From Lactobacillus xujianguonis (GTDB lineage: Bacteria; Bacillota; Bacilli; Lactobacillales; Lactobacillaceae): a stretch of 45,820 nt of DNA. Both the position numbers and the translations under genes were made by a program. Under the pieces are notes generated by a model. The model searched no databases. It was not told the origin of the DNA and saw nothing but the letters and a program-made list of their open reading frames with translations. Where the stretch lies: assembly GCF_004009905.1 (NCBI RefSeq), contig NZ_ML136887.1:1-45820 (forward strand). The letters are read 5' to 3'. Position 1 is the stretch's first letter; the number at the start of each line of letters is the position of its first letter. Below, one piece after another: positions 25,397-34,177 of this stretch.

Positions 25397-26805
25397 AAAT
25401 TCGGATCCATCTTAAAGCGTAATGGTGAATCAGCGGTTTGCTCAGTAATCAATTTGGCAATTAATTCTTTGTAAATATCGAGCGCTGCTTTCGCCATTTT
25501 GGCATTAGCTTCATCCACTAAGGATGTTTGCTTAGCTGGATCTTTTTCTTTACTTAACTTTTGATCATATTGGTAACGCAAGTGTGTCACCTTTTCTCTA
25601 GCAGCAGTTTGGGCATTGCCAAGCTCAGTACCGTACTTGCCCCAATCGCGGTCAACTAACGTACCAGCTAATTTGAAGACCCAGTAGGCAGAGTTGGAAC
25701 TGTAAGTTTCTTTACCATACTTATACATAGTTGGTACTTTAGTTCCTTGGGGGTAGAACGGAATATAAACGCTTTGTGCGCCCACACCCATGGCTAACCA
25801 ATGGACCATCTTTTCACCATTTAATTCAAGCAGGTGGGATTCTTGCGTCGTTGCTACAGAAATTGGTCGAAAGGTCGCATTGTCCTTATTTTTAGCATTA
25901 GTTAGATCATAAGATGTGTTCTGGTAGTGATTGCACAAGACGGCTTCGGCATCTTGGATAGCAATCGACTTATCGGCTTTTTGAATGAATGGCAATTCGA
26001 AGCTTTGTGGTTCTTGCTTAACCTATGGTGTTAACAATTTTTGCCCAATCCAGACTCTTGGTGTGTTGTAATGCAAATCGCTATCATCATGAGTGCCAAA
26101 GATTTCTCTAAAGTTAAAAGCTTGATCAGCTGGCCACAATTGATTGGTCTTCACAAATTCTTGAATGCCAGTTGAAAACATAAAGTCGTCACTGTTAAAG
26201 TCAATGACTTGAATGGCTAATTGGTTAGCCACAACTGCATAGGAATCCTCTGGAATTCTTTGAGCTACCCAGTGGTGTCCAGAACCGATTTCCATGTACC
26301 AAGCTTCATCGCGGTCACCAAATAAAATTCCGTCAGCTTCGGCAGCACCATGTTTTTCCACGATTTCGCCTAAGCGTTTGACACCTTCACGAGCAGTCTT
26401 CACATATGGTAAAACGACGGTAATCATCGCTTCTTCTAAGATACCTTTTTCGGTCTCAAAAGGATCAACAGCTAGGACCCGTTCGTTGGCATATGCACTT
26501 TCAGTAGCACTCATGGCAACATGATATTCATTAATTCCGTCTTCTTCAAAAACGCCATACTTGTCGGTCCATTCAGGAGTAGAAGAGTAAGCAAATTTAG
26601 TAGTAGGTAATTCCATTTCAAATTTGTTATCTTTTGATTTGAAATGATTATTTGCTAAATTCTCTTCATGTTTATTAAAAGCCAAATGCTTCGGCCAAGC
26701 GGTCTTGGCATCTTCATTACGGCCAATGATCACGCTACCACTTGTTGTGGCAGCTTTTCCGACTAAAATAGAAGTACAAGAGGAACGTCCAATTTTTGCA
26801 ATCAT
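25393..26805 (-). pseudogene. pepD: C69-family dipeptidase, broken by in-frame TAG
   Basis: The minus-strand frame from the ATG at 26805 runs 470 codons to the stop at 25393, the usual length of lactobacillus PepD. The catalytic Cys is C10 in SSCTSILVGK, followed by IIGRNEDAKTAWPKHL. Codon 261 is TAG (26023-26025), after IGQKLLTP; the same frame continues VKQEPQSFELPFIQ and remains fully protein-like to the end. A CAG or similar sense codon probably stood here. PepD hydrolyses a wide range of dipeptides in the cytoplasm. A 260-residue truncated product is unlikely to fold as an active enzyme. The gene symbol marks the family; lactobacilli have several paralogues. Confidence 0.85.
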
Positions 26806-26900
26806 AAGATTCTTCTTTCTTTTTACAACTTGTAATTAAATTCTAAGTTATAATGGTTGTAACTTAAACAATAACATTATTTTAAATGAGGTGTTAAAAA

Positions 26901-27131
26901 ATGGAAAATAAATCAGTTCAAATCGATACCGACTACGACAAGCATGCACTTAACATTAAGTTCTCAGATAACTTGACAGATGACCGTGAACGCGGTTATA
27001 TCTTATCTGCAGCCTTTCTTTCCTTCTGTGCTTCTCAAGGTTTAGATAAGCAAGAAGTGATCGAAATGATCAACACCAATTATTCCCAATTTACTGATCA
27101 AGATGGCAGCACGTTATTTAAGCGTCTCTAA
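26901..27131 (+). CDS. Small acidic hypothetical protein
   Basis: 76 residues, soluble, no signal peptide. GAGG precedes the ATG at a good distance. The sequence is acidic and contains FLSFCASQGLDKQEVIEMIN, likely helical. TTATAAT at about 26848-26854 could be its -10. I do not recognise the family. It is a single gene between the dipeptidase (divergent) and a TetR gene, and no motif indicates a role. Confidence 0.6.
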   Translation: MENKSVQIDTDYDKHALNIKFSDNLTDDRERGYILSAAFLSFCASQGLDKQEVIEMINTNYSQFTDQDGSTLFKRL

Positions 27132-27158
27132 TTCCTGTCAAAAAAGCTCAATTACCTC

Positions 27159-27187
27159 TTGCAATTGTTATTTAATAGATATATTAT
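27159..27187 (+). promoter_or_regulatory. Promoter of the second TetR-type gene
   Basis: TTGCAA (27159-27164), 17-base spacer, TATTAT (27182-27187). It lies about 70 bases before the ATG at 27259. No palindromic operator is obvious. Confidence 0.55.
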
Positions 27188-27258
27188 TAGCAGTGAAGAG
27201 TGAATAAGGACTTTTTAAATAAAGCACATTTTTCATTATATTGATTGAGGCGATTAAA

Positions 27259-27885
27259 ATGGCAAGAAAGAAAGAAATTAGCAGAAGCAAGATTTTAGAC
27301 ATTGCTTACAAGATGGCAGTTAACAATGGTTTAGATAGAATGCACGCTCGTAGTATTGCGAAGACTGGTCACTTCTCAACTCAACCGTTATACTTGGAAT
27401 TCAAGAACATGGATGAAATTCGTTCAGAAGTTTTGAAGCGGATTTCTCATGAATTGAGAACTGAAACTTTGCAAAAGAAATATGTTGGTGACGCATTAAT
27501 CGATTTAGATTTAGCTTATATCAACTTTGCACAAGACCACTCGAAGTTGTTCCGCGCAATGTTTGTAGGTGGTAAGTTCGGTAGCCAAATTATCGTAGAT
27601 ACTTTAATGGACTTAGGAACTGCTAAGTTCAAGGAACAATACGGTGACACTAACTACAGCGACCAAAAAGTTCACGACATTGTAATTGCTAACTGGATTT
27701 CTACTACTGGAATGGCAGCTTTAGTTGTTAATGAAGTTGCTAAGTTTAGCCAAGATCAAATCGTTAACGTTTTACAGGCGCAAATCCACGACGCCATGCT
27801 TAACGACCGTCTTGACCTTTCTTCAGAAGAGAACCCAATGTTTGCTGCAGATGATGAAGCATCATTGAAGGATAGTTTAGCTTAA
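27259..27885 (+). CDS. TetR/AcrR-family regulator
   Basis: 208 residues from the ATG at 27259, which follows GAGGCG by 6 bases; a TTG 18 bases earlier is in frame but less likely. N-terminal SRSKILDIAYKMAVNNGL then HARSIAKTGHFSTQPLYLEF is a TetR-type helix-turn-helix, somewhat divergent around the recognition helix. The C-terminal domain resembles WHG-type ligand domains (FAQDHSKLFRAMFVGG). The downstream flavin reductase operon may be its target, but a terminator separates them and no operator is visible. Confidence 0.75.
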   Translation: MARKKEISRSKILDIAYKMAVNNGLDRMHARSIAKTGHFSTQPLYLEFKNMDEIRSEVLKRISHELRTETLQKKYVGDALIDLDLAYINFAQDHSKLFRAMFVGGKFGSQIIVDTLMDLGTAKFKEQYGDTNYSDQKVHDIVIANWISTTGMAALVVNEVAKFSQDQIVNVLQAQIHDAMLNDRLDLSSEENPMFAADDEASLKDSLA

Positions 27886-27921
27886 TTGGACGCCGAGTGA
27901 AAATTGTGCTTTTGTCAATCG

Positions 27922-27953
27922 AGTTTAGGACCTTGTGTCCTAAACTTTTTTTG
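27922..27953 (+). terminator. Rho-independent terminator
   Basis: AGTTTAGGAC (27922-27931) pairs perfectly with GTCCTAAACT (27937-27946) around CTTGT, followed by T7. Confidence 0.85.
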
Positions 27954-28049
27954 TGCAGTAAATTCAAAATATAAAATATTTTATGTCTTATCTTTTGCAT
28001 TTTTTAATATATAATGGACTTGGAATTAGTTTTCGAAAGGTGGTTTTTT

Positions 28050-28589
28050 ATGAAAATCCTTGCATTATCAGGTTCAAATGCTGACAATTCTTTTAACTTA
28101 GCTTTGTTAAAGTTTATTGCTAAGCATTTTGCCGACAAATATGATTTTGAAGTAGCTTCAGTTAAGGGCTTGCCTTTGTTCAAGGAAGGCGTTGACGCTT
28201 CTACTGAAGTTTTAGCTTTAGGTAAAAAGATTGAAGATGCTGATATAGTTTTAATCGGTTCTCCAGAACAACAACACTCAGTAACTAGTGCTTTAAAGAG
28301 TGCACTTGAATGGTTATCAAGTTCCATTCACCCATTTAAAGACAAGCCAGTAGTTGTTGTTTCAACTTCTCCAATGCCTCAAGGAGCTTCTCGTTCACAA
28401 TTACGTTTGAAGACTGTTTTGACTTCTCCAGGCTTTAATGCTCACGTCTTTAATGGTGACGAATTCATGATGGGCTTTGCTCCAAAGCAGTTTGATGAAA
28501 ACGGCGACTTAGTTGATGAAGGTACGGTTAAGTTCTTAGACCACTTCTTCACTGAAGTTGACGACTGGTACGCACAAATTACGAAGTAG
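28050..28589 (+). CDS. NAD(P)H-dependent flavin reductase subunit 1
   Basis: 179 residues from the ATG at 28050, which follows AAAGGTGG. The flavodoxin-like fold starts [16 protein letters not shown], the phosphate-binding loop; [19 protein letters not shown] is the FMN-reductase motif. It forms an operon with the next gene, a paralogue 12 bases away. This tandem pair matches the L. johnsonii LJ0548/LJ0549 heterodimeric NADH flavin reductase that makes most of its hydrogen peroxide; the same role here is inferred. Cytoplasmic. Confidence 0.85.
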   Translation: MKILALSGSNADNSFNLALLKFIAKHFADKYDFEVASVKGLPLFKEGVDASTEVLALGKKIEDADIVLIGSPEQQHSVTSALKSALEWLSSSIHPFKDKPVVVVSTSPMPQGASRSQLRLKTVLTSPGFNAHVFNGDEFMMGFAPKQFDENGDLVDEGTVKFLDHFFTEVDDWYAQITK

Positions 28590-28601
28590 GAGGGGTTGAA
28601 G

Positions 28602-29150
28602 ATGAAATTATTAGCAATCGTTGGAACCAATGCTCCTTTTTCATATAACCGTTTCTTAGCACAATTTATTGCTAAGCGTTATGGTGATAAGGCTGACATT
28701 GAAGTTAAAGAAATTGATGAAATTAAGCCATTTTGCAGAACTGAAGAACCTGATGAAGTTACTAAGAAATGGATTGAAGACATTAAGGCTGCCGATGGTG
28801 TAATTTTAACCACTCCAGAATATGACCACGCCATTCCTTCTTCACTTAAGAGTGCGCTTGAATGGTTAGGTTCACACGCTGGCCCTAACGTAATGAAGAT
28901 GAAGCCTGCGATGGTAGTTGGTGCTTCATACGGTATTCAAGGCGCTAGTCGTGCCCAAGAAGATGCGCGTGAAATCTTACTTTCACCAGATATGAGCGCT
29001 AACGTTTTACCAGGTAATGAAGTCTTAATTGGTGGTGCTGCTAACAACTTTGATAAGGAAAGCGGCGACTTGACTAACGAAACTTACATCAAGCAATTAG
29101 ATGGTGCAATGGATAACTTCATTAACTTTGTTAAGCAAGCAAACAAATAA
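28602..29150 (+). CDS. NAD(P)H-dependent flavin reductase subunit 2
   Basis: 182 residues; AGGAGGGG precedes the ATG at 28602. It is a paralogue of the upstream gene: MKLLAIVGTNAPFSYNR loop and TTPEYDHAIPSSLKSALEW motif, closer to the FMN-reductase consensus (PEYN/D). The upstream subunit has PEQQH at this position, so the two probably have different roles in the heterodimer. A terminator follows. Expected activity: reduce free FMN with NADH, which then reacts with oxygen to give hydrogen peroxide. Confidence 0.88.
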   Translation: MKLLAIVGTNAPFSYNRFLAQFIAKRYGDKADIEVKEIDEIKPFCRTEEPDEVTKKWIEDIKAADGVILTTPEYDHAIPSSLKSALEWLGSHAGPNVMKMKPAMVVGASYGIQGASRAQEDAREILLSPDMSANVLPGNEVLIGGAANNFDKESGDLTNETYIKQLDGAMDNFINFVKQANK

Positions 29151-29179
29151 TTTTGCCAGAATTTCTGGTAAAAGTATAA

Positions 29180-29217
29180 AATAAGGTCTGAGACAAATTG
29201 GTCGCAGACCTTATTTA
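29180..29217 (+). terminator. Terminator of the flavin reductase operon
   Basis: AATAAGGTCTG (29180-29190) pairs with CAGACCTTATT (29205-29215), loop of 14 bases, short T-rich end. Confidence 0.7.
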
Positions 29218-29252
29218 TATTTCAGCTAAACTATTAAGAAAGGGGGCAGAAA

Positions 29253-30047
29253 ATGCTCAAACCACTAGTTTTGCCACTTAAGAGTGTCCGTAATCCGCGG
29301 GACTTAGGAGGCTATGTTGGCTTTGATGGCCGTAAGATAAAAGCACGGCGCTTGCTGCGCACTGGCAATATTGCCAACATTTCAGAAGCTGACAAGCAAT
29401 ATTTGCAAGCTTATGGTTTAAACCAAATTATCGACTTGCGTTCACCTTTAGAAATCAAAAGGAATCCTGATCAAGAAATTACTGGCGTAAAGCATTATCT
29501 GCTGTCAATTTCTGATGAAGATAATACTAATGGCGGTAAAAAAGATTTGACGCGGACTTTCCAGCGTTATCGTGAAGATCAATATGCCGGCTTTCACATG
29601 ATGTGCCAGCGTTATCATGATCATGTTGCTCGCGAGCATGCTCAAAAAACGCTCCACCAAATCTTAGAGCTGTTAGCCAATAACCATGAAGGAGCAACCC
29701 TTTATCACTGTTCAGAAGGCAAGGATCGAACAGGAATTGTCACAATCGTGTTACTCTATATCTTGGGTGTTGATTTAGAAACGATTCGGCAGGATTACTT
29801 ATTTTCTAATCCAATGCTTGATAGTTACCGGGCTAAGCGGGATCAACGCTTTGCTGCTAACGGTGAAAATTTGAAGTTTAGAGCCAATATGCGGGTTTTA
29901 GGTTCGGTTTCCAATAGCTTTTTTGATACGGCACTAATTACCGTCAAAGAAAAATTTGGCAGTTTAGATGATTATTTGCGTGAGCAACTCGGAGTAACAC
30001 CCGACTTACGAGATGCTTTGCGTGAGCTTTATTTAGAAAAGAAATAA
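29253..30047 (+). CDS. Tyrosine-/lipid-phosphatase-like protein (Y_phosphatase3)
   Basis: 264 residues. The P-loop HCSEGKDRTG has the nucleophile C153 and the Arg at 158; the Lys after the Gly is usual in this family, which includes LipA of Listeria and MptpB of mycobacteria. The conserved opening VRNPRDLGGY and the LLRTGNI block match. It acts on phosphotyrosine or phosphoinositides; the real substrate here is unknown. No signal peptide. AAAGGGGG precedes the ATG. It ends 2 bases before apbE. Confidence 0.88.
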   Translation: MLKPLVLPLKSVRNPRDLGGYVGFDGRKIKARRLLRTGNIANISEADKQYLQAYGLNQIIDLRSPLEIKRNPDQEITGVKHYLLSISDEDNTNGGKKDLTRTFQRYREDQYAGFHMMCQRYHDHVAREHAQKTLHQILELLANNHEGATLYHCSEGKDRTGIVTIVLLYILGVDLETIRQDYLFSNPMLDSYRAKRDQRFAANGENLKFRANMRVLGSVSNSFFDTALITVKEKFGSLDDYLREQLGVTPDLRDALRELYLEKK

Positions 30048-30049
30048 TT

Positions 30050-30997
30050 ATGGAACAAAAATATATTAAAGATTTAGCGCTCGAACAAGTAACGGGCACG
30101 CACCATGCTTTAGGGACGTCAATTACCTTACAGATCTTTGGCATGCAAGAAGACAAGTTTGGCATTATTCCTAAGTCTTTTGCGCTAATTGATCACTATG
30201 AAGATTTATTGACCGTTAATCGGGATGAATCTGAAGTAATGGATGTTAACCATGCAGCAGGTAAGCATCCAGTTCAAGTGTCGAGCGGCACTTATGATTT
30301 GATCAAGTTAGCTGTTGAAAAAAGTCGCGAAAACTTCGGCTTCAACGCTTTAATTGGGCCAGTTGTTAAATTGTGGCACATCGGCTTTAAAGGCGCTCAT
30401 GTCCCAACTGATGAACAAATTAAAGAAAGAATGAAGTTAACGGACCCAGAAAATGTCGAAATGAACGATCAAGATCAATCCGTCTTTTTGACTAAGCCAG
30501 GGATGGAACTTGACCTTGGCGGGATTGCTAAGGGTTGGATTGCCGACCGCATTCGTGATTTATGGCTTGCTTATGGCATTAAGGCCGGAATCATCAACTT
30601 AGGTGGGAATATCTTGCTAGTTGGCGATTCTCCTAAGCGGATTAACGGCAAGTGGGTCATCGGTGTCCAAGACCCTAAGGAACCACGGGGCGACAATATT
30701 ACCACTTTAATGGTTAATAAGTGTTCAGCGGTTACGAGCGGGACTTATGAACGTTACTTAATTGTAGACGGGAAGAGGTACCACCACTTGATCGATCCTC
30801 GGACCGGTTATCCAGTGCAAACTGATTTGGCAGGAGTGACAACCTTTACCAAAGATTCTGTTGAAGCAGAAATCGAATGTAAACGGCTCTTCTTTGCTGG
30901 TCATCCAATCAAGGGCTGGCATGATGATCCTGACCGTTTGGGTGCGGTGTTTGTTTATAATGATGAACACGTTGAATATGATAATTTTAAGAAATAA
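30050..30997 (+). CDS. apbE: ApbE-type FAD:protein FMN transferase
   Basis: 315 residues. Core block LDLGGIAKGWIADRI, then NLGGNILLVG and a later SGTYERYLIVDGKRYHHLID, all typical of ApbE. These Mg-dependent enzymes move FMN from FAD to a Thr of a target flavoprotein. No signal peptide or lipobox is present, so this is a cytoplasmic form, fitting fumarate-reductase-like targets rather than extracellular ones. The gene follows the phosphatase by 2 bases, so they share a transcript. A copy of the palindromic repeat begins right after its stop. Confidence 0.88.
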   Translation: MEQKYIKDLALEQVTGTHHALGTSITLQIFGMQEDKFGIIPKSFALIDHYEDLLTVNRDESEVMDVNHAAGKHPVQVSSGTYDLIKLAVEKSRENFGFNALIGPVVKLWHIGFKGAHVPTDEQIKERMKLTDPENVEMNDQDQSVFLTKPGMELDLGGIAKGWIADRIRDLWLAYGIKAGIINLGGNILLVGDSPKRINGKWVIGVQDPKEPRGDNITTLMVNKCSAVTSGTYERYLIVDGKRYHHLIDPRTGYPVQTDLAGVTTFTKDSVEAEIECKRLFFAGHPIKGWHDDPDRLGAVFVYNDEHVEYDNFKK

Positions 30998-31044
30998 GAA
31001 GTGGTCAGAAGCTTCTCGAAAAATAGCCGAGATGGCGTAGAACT
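30998..31044 (+). repeat. Partial copy 2 of the palindromic repeat
   Basis: Matches 22701-22747 at 43 of 47 positions by eye, starting at the base after the apbE stop codon. Only the left arm is present; the complementary right arm is missing, so this copy cannot fold fully. Confidence 0.7.
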
Positions 31045-31069
31045 GACTTAGAAGTAATGGAGTACATTA

Positions 31070-31098
31070 AAAAAGCTTGGAAAATTCCAAGCTTTTTT
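31070..31098. terminator. Bidirectional terminator
   Basis: AAGCTTGGAA pairs with TTCCAAGCTT (31085-31094) around AA, with A's and T's on both sides. Serves apbE and the convergent cvpA-like gene. Confidence 0.8.
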
Positions 31099-31635
31099 CT
31101 ATCCCACGGCTTTGCCGATACTAAAGATACTATTGAAGACGCTATTTGATAAACCAGGCGTGTTATAAATGATAAACCGCAAGAAGCTCGAGTCCACGGT
31201 CTGCTGCATGAACCACGGATTTTGCAAGGCGTTAAGCATCGACAAGATCACGTAGACAAAGAAGTAACCAGCAATTAAAGAAGCTAAAGCTCCTAGGACA
31301 CTATCTAAAATACTGCCAAGATTTGTAGCGTGCGGATTCTTGGTTGGAATCCAGCTCTTGAAAATCTTAACCACCATTCTGCCGACAAACAAAATCAGGA
31401 AGAAGGCCAAAAAGCGATACAGCATTAAGTCGGTAGCTGTGGTCAAATTAGTTTGAATGTTGTGACCGGTAAATTCGGTGTAGAGCCAATTACCAAATGG
31501 ATTTTGCATAAAAATCGCGACCATAAAGACAATTGCCGCAAAAATCAAGTTAATGATGTAGCGGGTAAAGCCGGTCTTAAAGCCGTTATAAGCCTGCCAA
31601 AGTAAATAAATAAGTACAATTAGCGTAACAATCAT
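31099..31635 (-). CDS. CvpA-family membrane protein
   Basis: 178 residues from the ATG at 31635: the strong AAAGGAG site lies inside the longer in-frame extension, so an upstream ATG at 31662 is not the start. About four membrane segments (near 2-16, 25-42, 75-92 and 117-137). Family layout as in CvpA (colicin V production), with GFKTGFTRYIINLI and LGSILDSVLGALASLIAG. Function in lactobacilli unknown, perhaps membrane maintenance. It is divergent from rsmG. Confidence 0.8.
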   Translation of the reverse strand: MIVTLIVLIYLLWQAYNGFKTGFTRYIINLIFAAIVFMVAIFMQNPFGNWLYTEFTGHNIQTNLTTATDLMLYRFLAFFLILFVGRMVVKIFKSWIPTKNPHATNLGSILDSVLGALASLIAGYFFVYVILSMLNALQNPWFMQQTVDSSFLRFIIYNTPGLSNSVFNSIFSIGKAVG

Positions 31636-31773
31636 AAGAATTTTTTCTCCTTTGGCAAACATTATACCCTATTTTTGCCTTTGTAGACTTTGACGATTAC
31701 ACGAAAATACTTCATAATTGTAAGGATAATGTAGCTTTACTTATTGCCGATTTAGGCGTTAAATTAATAGAGT

Positions 31774-31799
31774 GTGAAACACAGTTTCACGGGTGAAAT
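31774..31799. promoter_or_regulatory. Cluster of alternating parS-like half-sites before rsmG
   Basis: Three elements alternate: GTGAAAC (31774-31780), GTTTCAC (31784-31790), GTGAAAT (31793-31799). parS is TGTTTCACGTGAAACA; the central pair TTTCAC-GG-GTGAAA is that palindrome with a 2-base insertion. The cluster abuts the rsmG ATG and includes GGGTGA as its ribosome binding site. Possible target of Spo0J/ParB, Noc or another regulator of the segregation operon. Confidence 0.35.
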
Positions 31800-32522
31800 A
31801 TGAATCCTGAACAATTTATTCAAGAACTAGCAAAAAACAAAATTAACTTAACTAAGAAGCAAGCTGAACAATTTCAGTTGTACTTTCAAGCATTAATTAC
31901 TGCCAACGAGCACGTTAACTTAACGCGAATTACTGCAGAAGAAGATGTTTATTTAAAGCACTTCTTCGACAGCGTGACGCCGCTTTTTTCTTTTGAAGAA
32001 ATTTTTAAAGCAGGGGCCACACTTTGTGATGTCGGTGCTGGTGCTGGTTTTCCATCAATTCCGATGAAGATCTTGATGCCAGAATTAAAGATTACCATCG
32101 TTGATTCTTTGGCTAAACGTTTAACCTTCTTAAAGGACTTAGTGGCTAAACTGGGCTTAAGTGATGTGACTCTAGTGCATGGCCGCGCCGAAGATGTTGG
32201 TCAAAATCCGCAATACCGGGAGAAGTTCGACATCGTCACCGCACGGGCTGTTGCCAATATGACGGTATTAAGCGAATACTGCTTGCCATTAGTCAAAGAA
32301 GGAGGCTATTTCGTAGCCTTAAAGGGACCAAAAGCTGAAGCAGAGCTTGATGACAGTAAGAAGGCCTTACAAGTGCTAGGGGGCAAGGCGCTTAAGGAAG
32401 AAGAGTTAACTTTGCCAAATAGCGATGAAGAACGGACTTTAATTTTAGTTAAAAAGGTGAAGCCGACCCCAAAGAAGTATCCACGTCAAGCGGGGACGCC
32501 GCGTCGTAAGCCAATTCATTAG
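31800..32522 (+). CDS. rsmG: 16S rRNA (guanine-527-N7) methyltransferase RsmG (GidB)
   Basis: 240 residues. SAM-binding loop [12 protein letters not shown] near 77-88; [15 protein letters not shown] is the other conserved block. It methylates N7 of G527 in the 530 loop, and its loss gives low-level streptomycin resistance. A basic C-terminal tail ([17 protein letters not shown]) is typical. It heads the cluster rsmG-noc-parA-parB, a conserved arrangement near oriC. GGGTGA precedes the ATG. Confidence 0.95.
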   Translation: MNPEQFIQELAKNKINLTKKQAEQFQLYFQALITANEHVNLTRITAEEDVYLKHFFDSVTPLFSFEEIFKAGATLCDVGAGAGFPSIPMKILMPELKITIVDSLAKRLTFLKDLVAKLGLSDVTLVHGRAEDVGQNPQYREKFDIVTARAVANMTVLSEYCLPLVKEGGYFVALKGPKAEAELDDSKKALQVLGGKALKEEELTLPNSDEERTLILVKKVKPTPKKYPRQAGTPRRKPIH

Positions 32523-32544
32523 ACTGTGAGAGGGGATAGTCATT

Positions 32545-33381
32545 ATGTCATTATTTTCATTTAAACATCATGAGGAAGTTCCTAAAAACAAGCAAATCCA
32601 AGATCTTGAATTAAGTAAGATCACACCTAATAAGTTTCAACCACGGAAGGCTTTTTCAGAGGATTCAATTAATGAATTAGCCCAAACTATCAACGATGAA
32701 GGCTTATTACAACCAATCGTTGTGCGTGAAAGTGGTGAAGGCTATGAAATCGTAGCTGGTGAACGCCGCTTTCGGGCCGTCCAAAGTCTAGGCTGGGAAA
32801 AGATTCCGGCCATTGTCAAAGACATGGATGATGATCAAGCAGCATCTTTAGCTTTGATTGAAAACTTGCAACGGGAAAACTTAAACCCAATCGATGAAGC
32901 TGAGGCTTATGAAAGTTTGATGAAGTTAAATAATTTAACGCAAACACAGCTAGCCAAAAACATTGGTAAATCCCAATCTTACGTCGCAAATAAGATGCGG
33001 CTGCTTAAGTTAATTCCTAAGGTGCAAACTTACTTAGCTAGTGGTGAAATCACCCCTCGTCATGGTCGGGCCTTATTAGGCTTGAGTGAACAAGACCAGA
33101 GCCGGGTTTTAGATGAGATTTTAGCTAACAATTTAAATGTTAAAGAAACCGAAGCAATCGCCAAAGATGTGAATGCTTATTTTGCTCATAAAGACGAAGG
33201 TAAAGAAAAAGAAGAGCGTAAGAAGCGCTTTGTTGAGCGGGTTCCTAAGGATCTAAAGGTGCAAATTAACACCATTAAAAGAGCTATTAAATTGGCTAAG
33301 GATTCCGGAATCCAAGTTAAAGTTGAAGAAAATAATGATCCTGATGATTATCGCATCACTATTGAATTAAAGAGAAAGTAG
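32545..33381 (+). CDS. noc: Noc nucleoid occlusion protein (ParB paralogue)
   Basis: 278 residues. Amphipathic N-terminus (MSLFSFKHH), likely the membrane-binding helix of Noc; CTP-binding box GERRFRA at 72-78; ENLQRENLNPIDEA; helix-turn-helix LTQTQLAKNIGKSQSYVANKM near 131-151. Noc binds CTP and NBS sites, spreads along DNA and keeps FtsZ off the nucleoid. It is the upstream of two ParB-type genes around parA, so noc rather than spo0J is assigned by order and N-terminus. GAGGGG precedes the ATG. Confidence 0.88.
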   Translation: MSLFSFKHHEEVPKNKQIQDLELSKITPNKFQPRKAFSEDSINELAQTINDEGLLQPIVVRESGEGYEIVAGERRFRAVQSLGWEKIPAIVKDMDDDQAASLALIENLQRENLNPIDEAEAYESLMKLNNLTQTQLAKNIGKSQSYVANKMRLLKLIPKVQTYLASGEITPRHGRALLGLSEQDQSRVLDEILANNLNVKETEAIAKDVNAYFAHKDEGKEKEERKKRFVERVPKDLKVQINTIKRAIKLAKDSGIQVKVEENNDPDDYRITIELKRK

Positions 33382-33397
33382 AGAGGACATGGAAAAT

Positions 33398-34177
33398 ATG
33401 GTAAGTGTAATTTCGGTTGCTAACCAAAAAGGTGGAGTAGGTAAGACCACAACTACCATCAATTTAGCAGCCTCAATTGCCGACCGTGGCTACCGGGTGT
33501 TGATTGTTGACATTGACCCGCAGGGGAATGCTACATCGGGATTAGGCATTGAAAAATCAGAAATCGATCAAGATATCTATAATGTTTTAATCGATGAAAT
33601 TCCTATTAAGGAGACCATCCACCACACCAGTACTAAGAAGCTAGACATGGTACCAGCGACCATTAACTTATCTGGGGCGGAAACGGAATTAATTAGTATG
33701 ATGGCCAGAGAAACGCGGCTAAAGTCAGCTTTAGATGATGTCAGTGATGAATATGACTTTATCTTTATCGACTGTCCACCATCTTTAGGCCAATTATCAA
33801 TCAACGCCTTTACTGCTTCTGACTCAATTTTGATCCCAGTGCAGAGTGAATACTATGCTATGGAAGGGTTAAGTCAGTTGTTAAATACGATTCGCTTAGT
33901 CCAAAAGCACTTTAACAAGGACTTAGGCGTTGAAGGCGTACTTTTAACCATGCTCGATGCCAGAACTAATCTGGGTGCAGAAGTAGTTAAAGAAGTGCAA
34001 TCCTACTTCAATAAGAAAGTGTATAAGACCATCATTCCTCGGATTACCAAGTTGGCGGAAGCTCCAAGTTATGGCCAACCAATTACGGAATATGCGCCAC
34101 GGTCACGCGGAGCTAAGGTTTATGATGATTTAGCTAGAGAGGTGTTAAAGGCTCATGGTAAGAGACTCAAAAAGTAA
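33398..34177 (+). CDS. soj: ParA-family chromosome partition ATPase (Soj)
   Basis: 259 residues from the ATG at 33398, preferred because AGAGGA is about 10 bases upstream; an ATG at 33389 sits only 1-2 bases from it. Deviant Walker A KGGVGKTT at 11-18, then DIDPQGNATSGLG, and FIDCPPSLGQL as the switch-II region. It is a full-length MinD/ParA ATPase that forms DNA-bound dimers and moves with Spo0J; it also controls DnaA. It overlaps the next gene by 23 bases, a strong sign of translational coupling. Confidence 0.95.
   Translation: MVSVISVANQKGGVGKTTTTINLAASIADRGYRVLIVDIDPQGNATSGLGIEKSEIDQDIYNVLIDEIPIKETIHHTSTKKLDMVPATINLSGAETELISMMARETRLKSALDDVSDEYDFIFIDCPPSLGQLSINAFTASDSILIPVQSEYYAMEGLSQLLNTIRLVQKHFNKDLGVEGVLLTMLDARTNLGAEVVKEVQSYFNKKVYKTIIPRITKLAEAPSYGQPITEYAPRSRGAKVYDDLAREVLKAHGKRLKK

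Noticed and set aside
28050..30997. One operon from flavin reductases through ApbE
   Set aside because: A terminator at 29180-29217 separates the reductase pair from the phosphatase-apbE pair, so a shared transcript is not supported.
31774..31799. A true parS site
   Set aside because: The spacing does not fit TGTTTCACGTGAAACA: two extra bases lie between the half-sites. It is reported only as parS-like.
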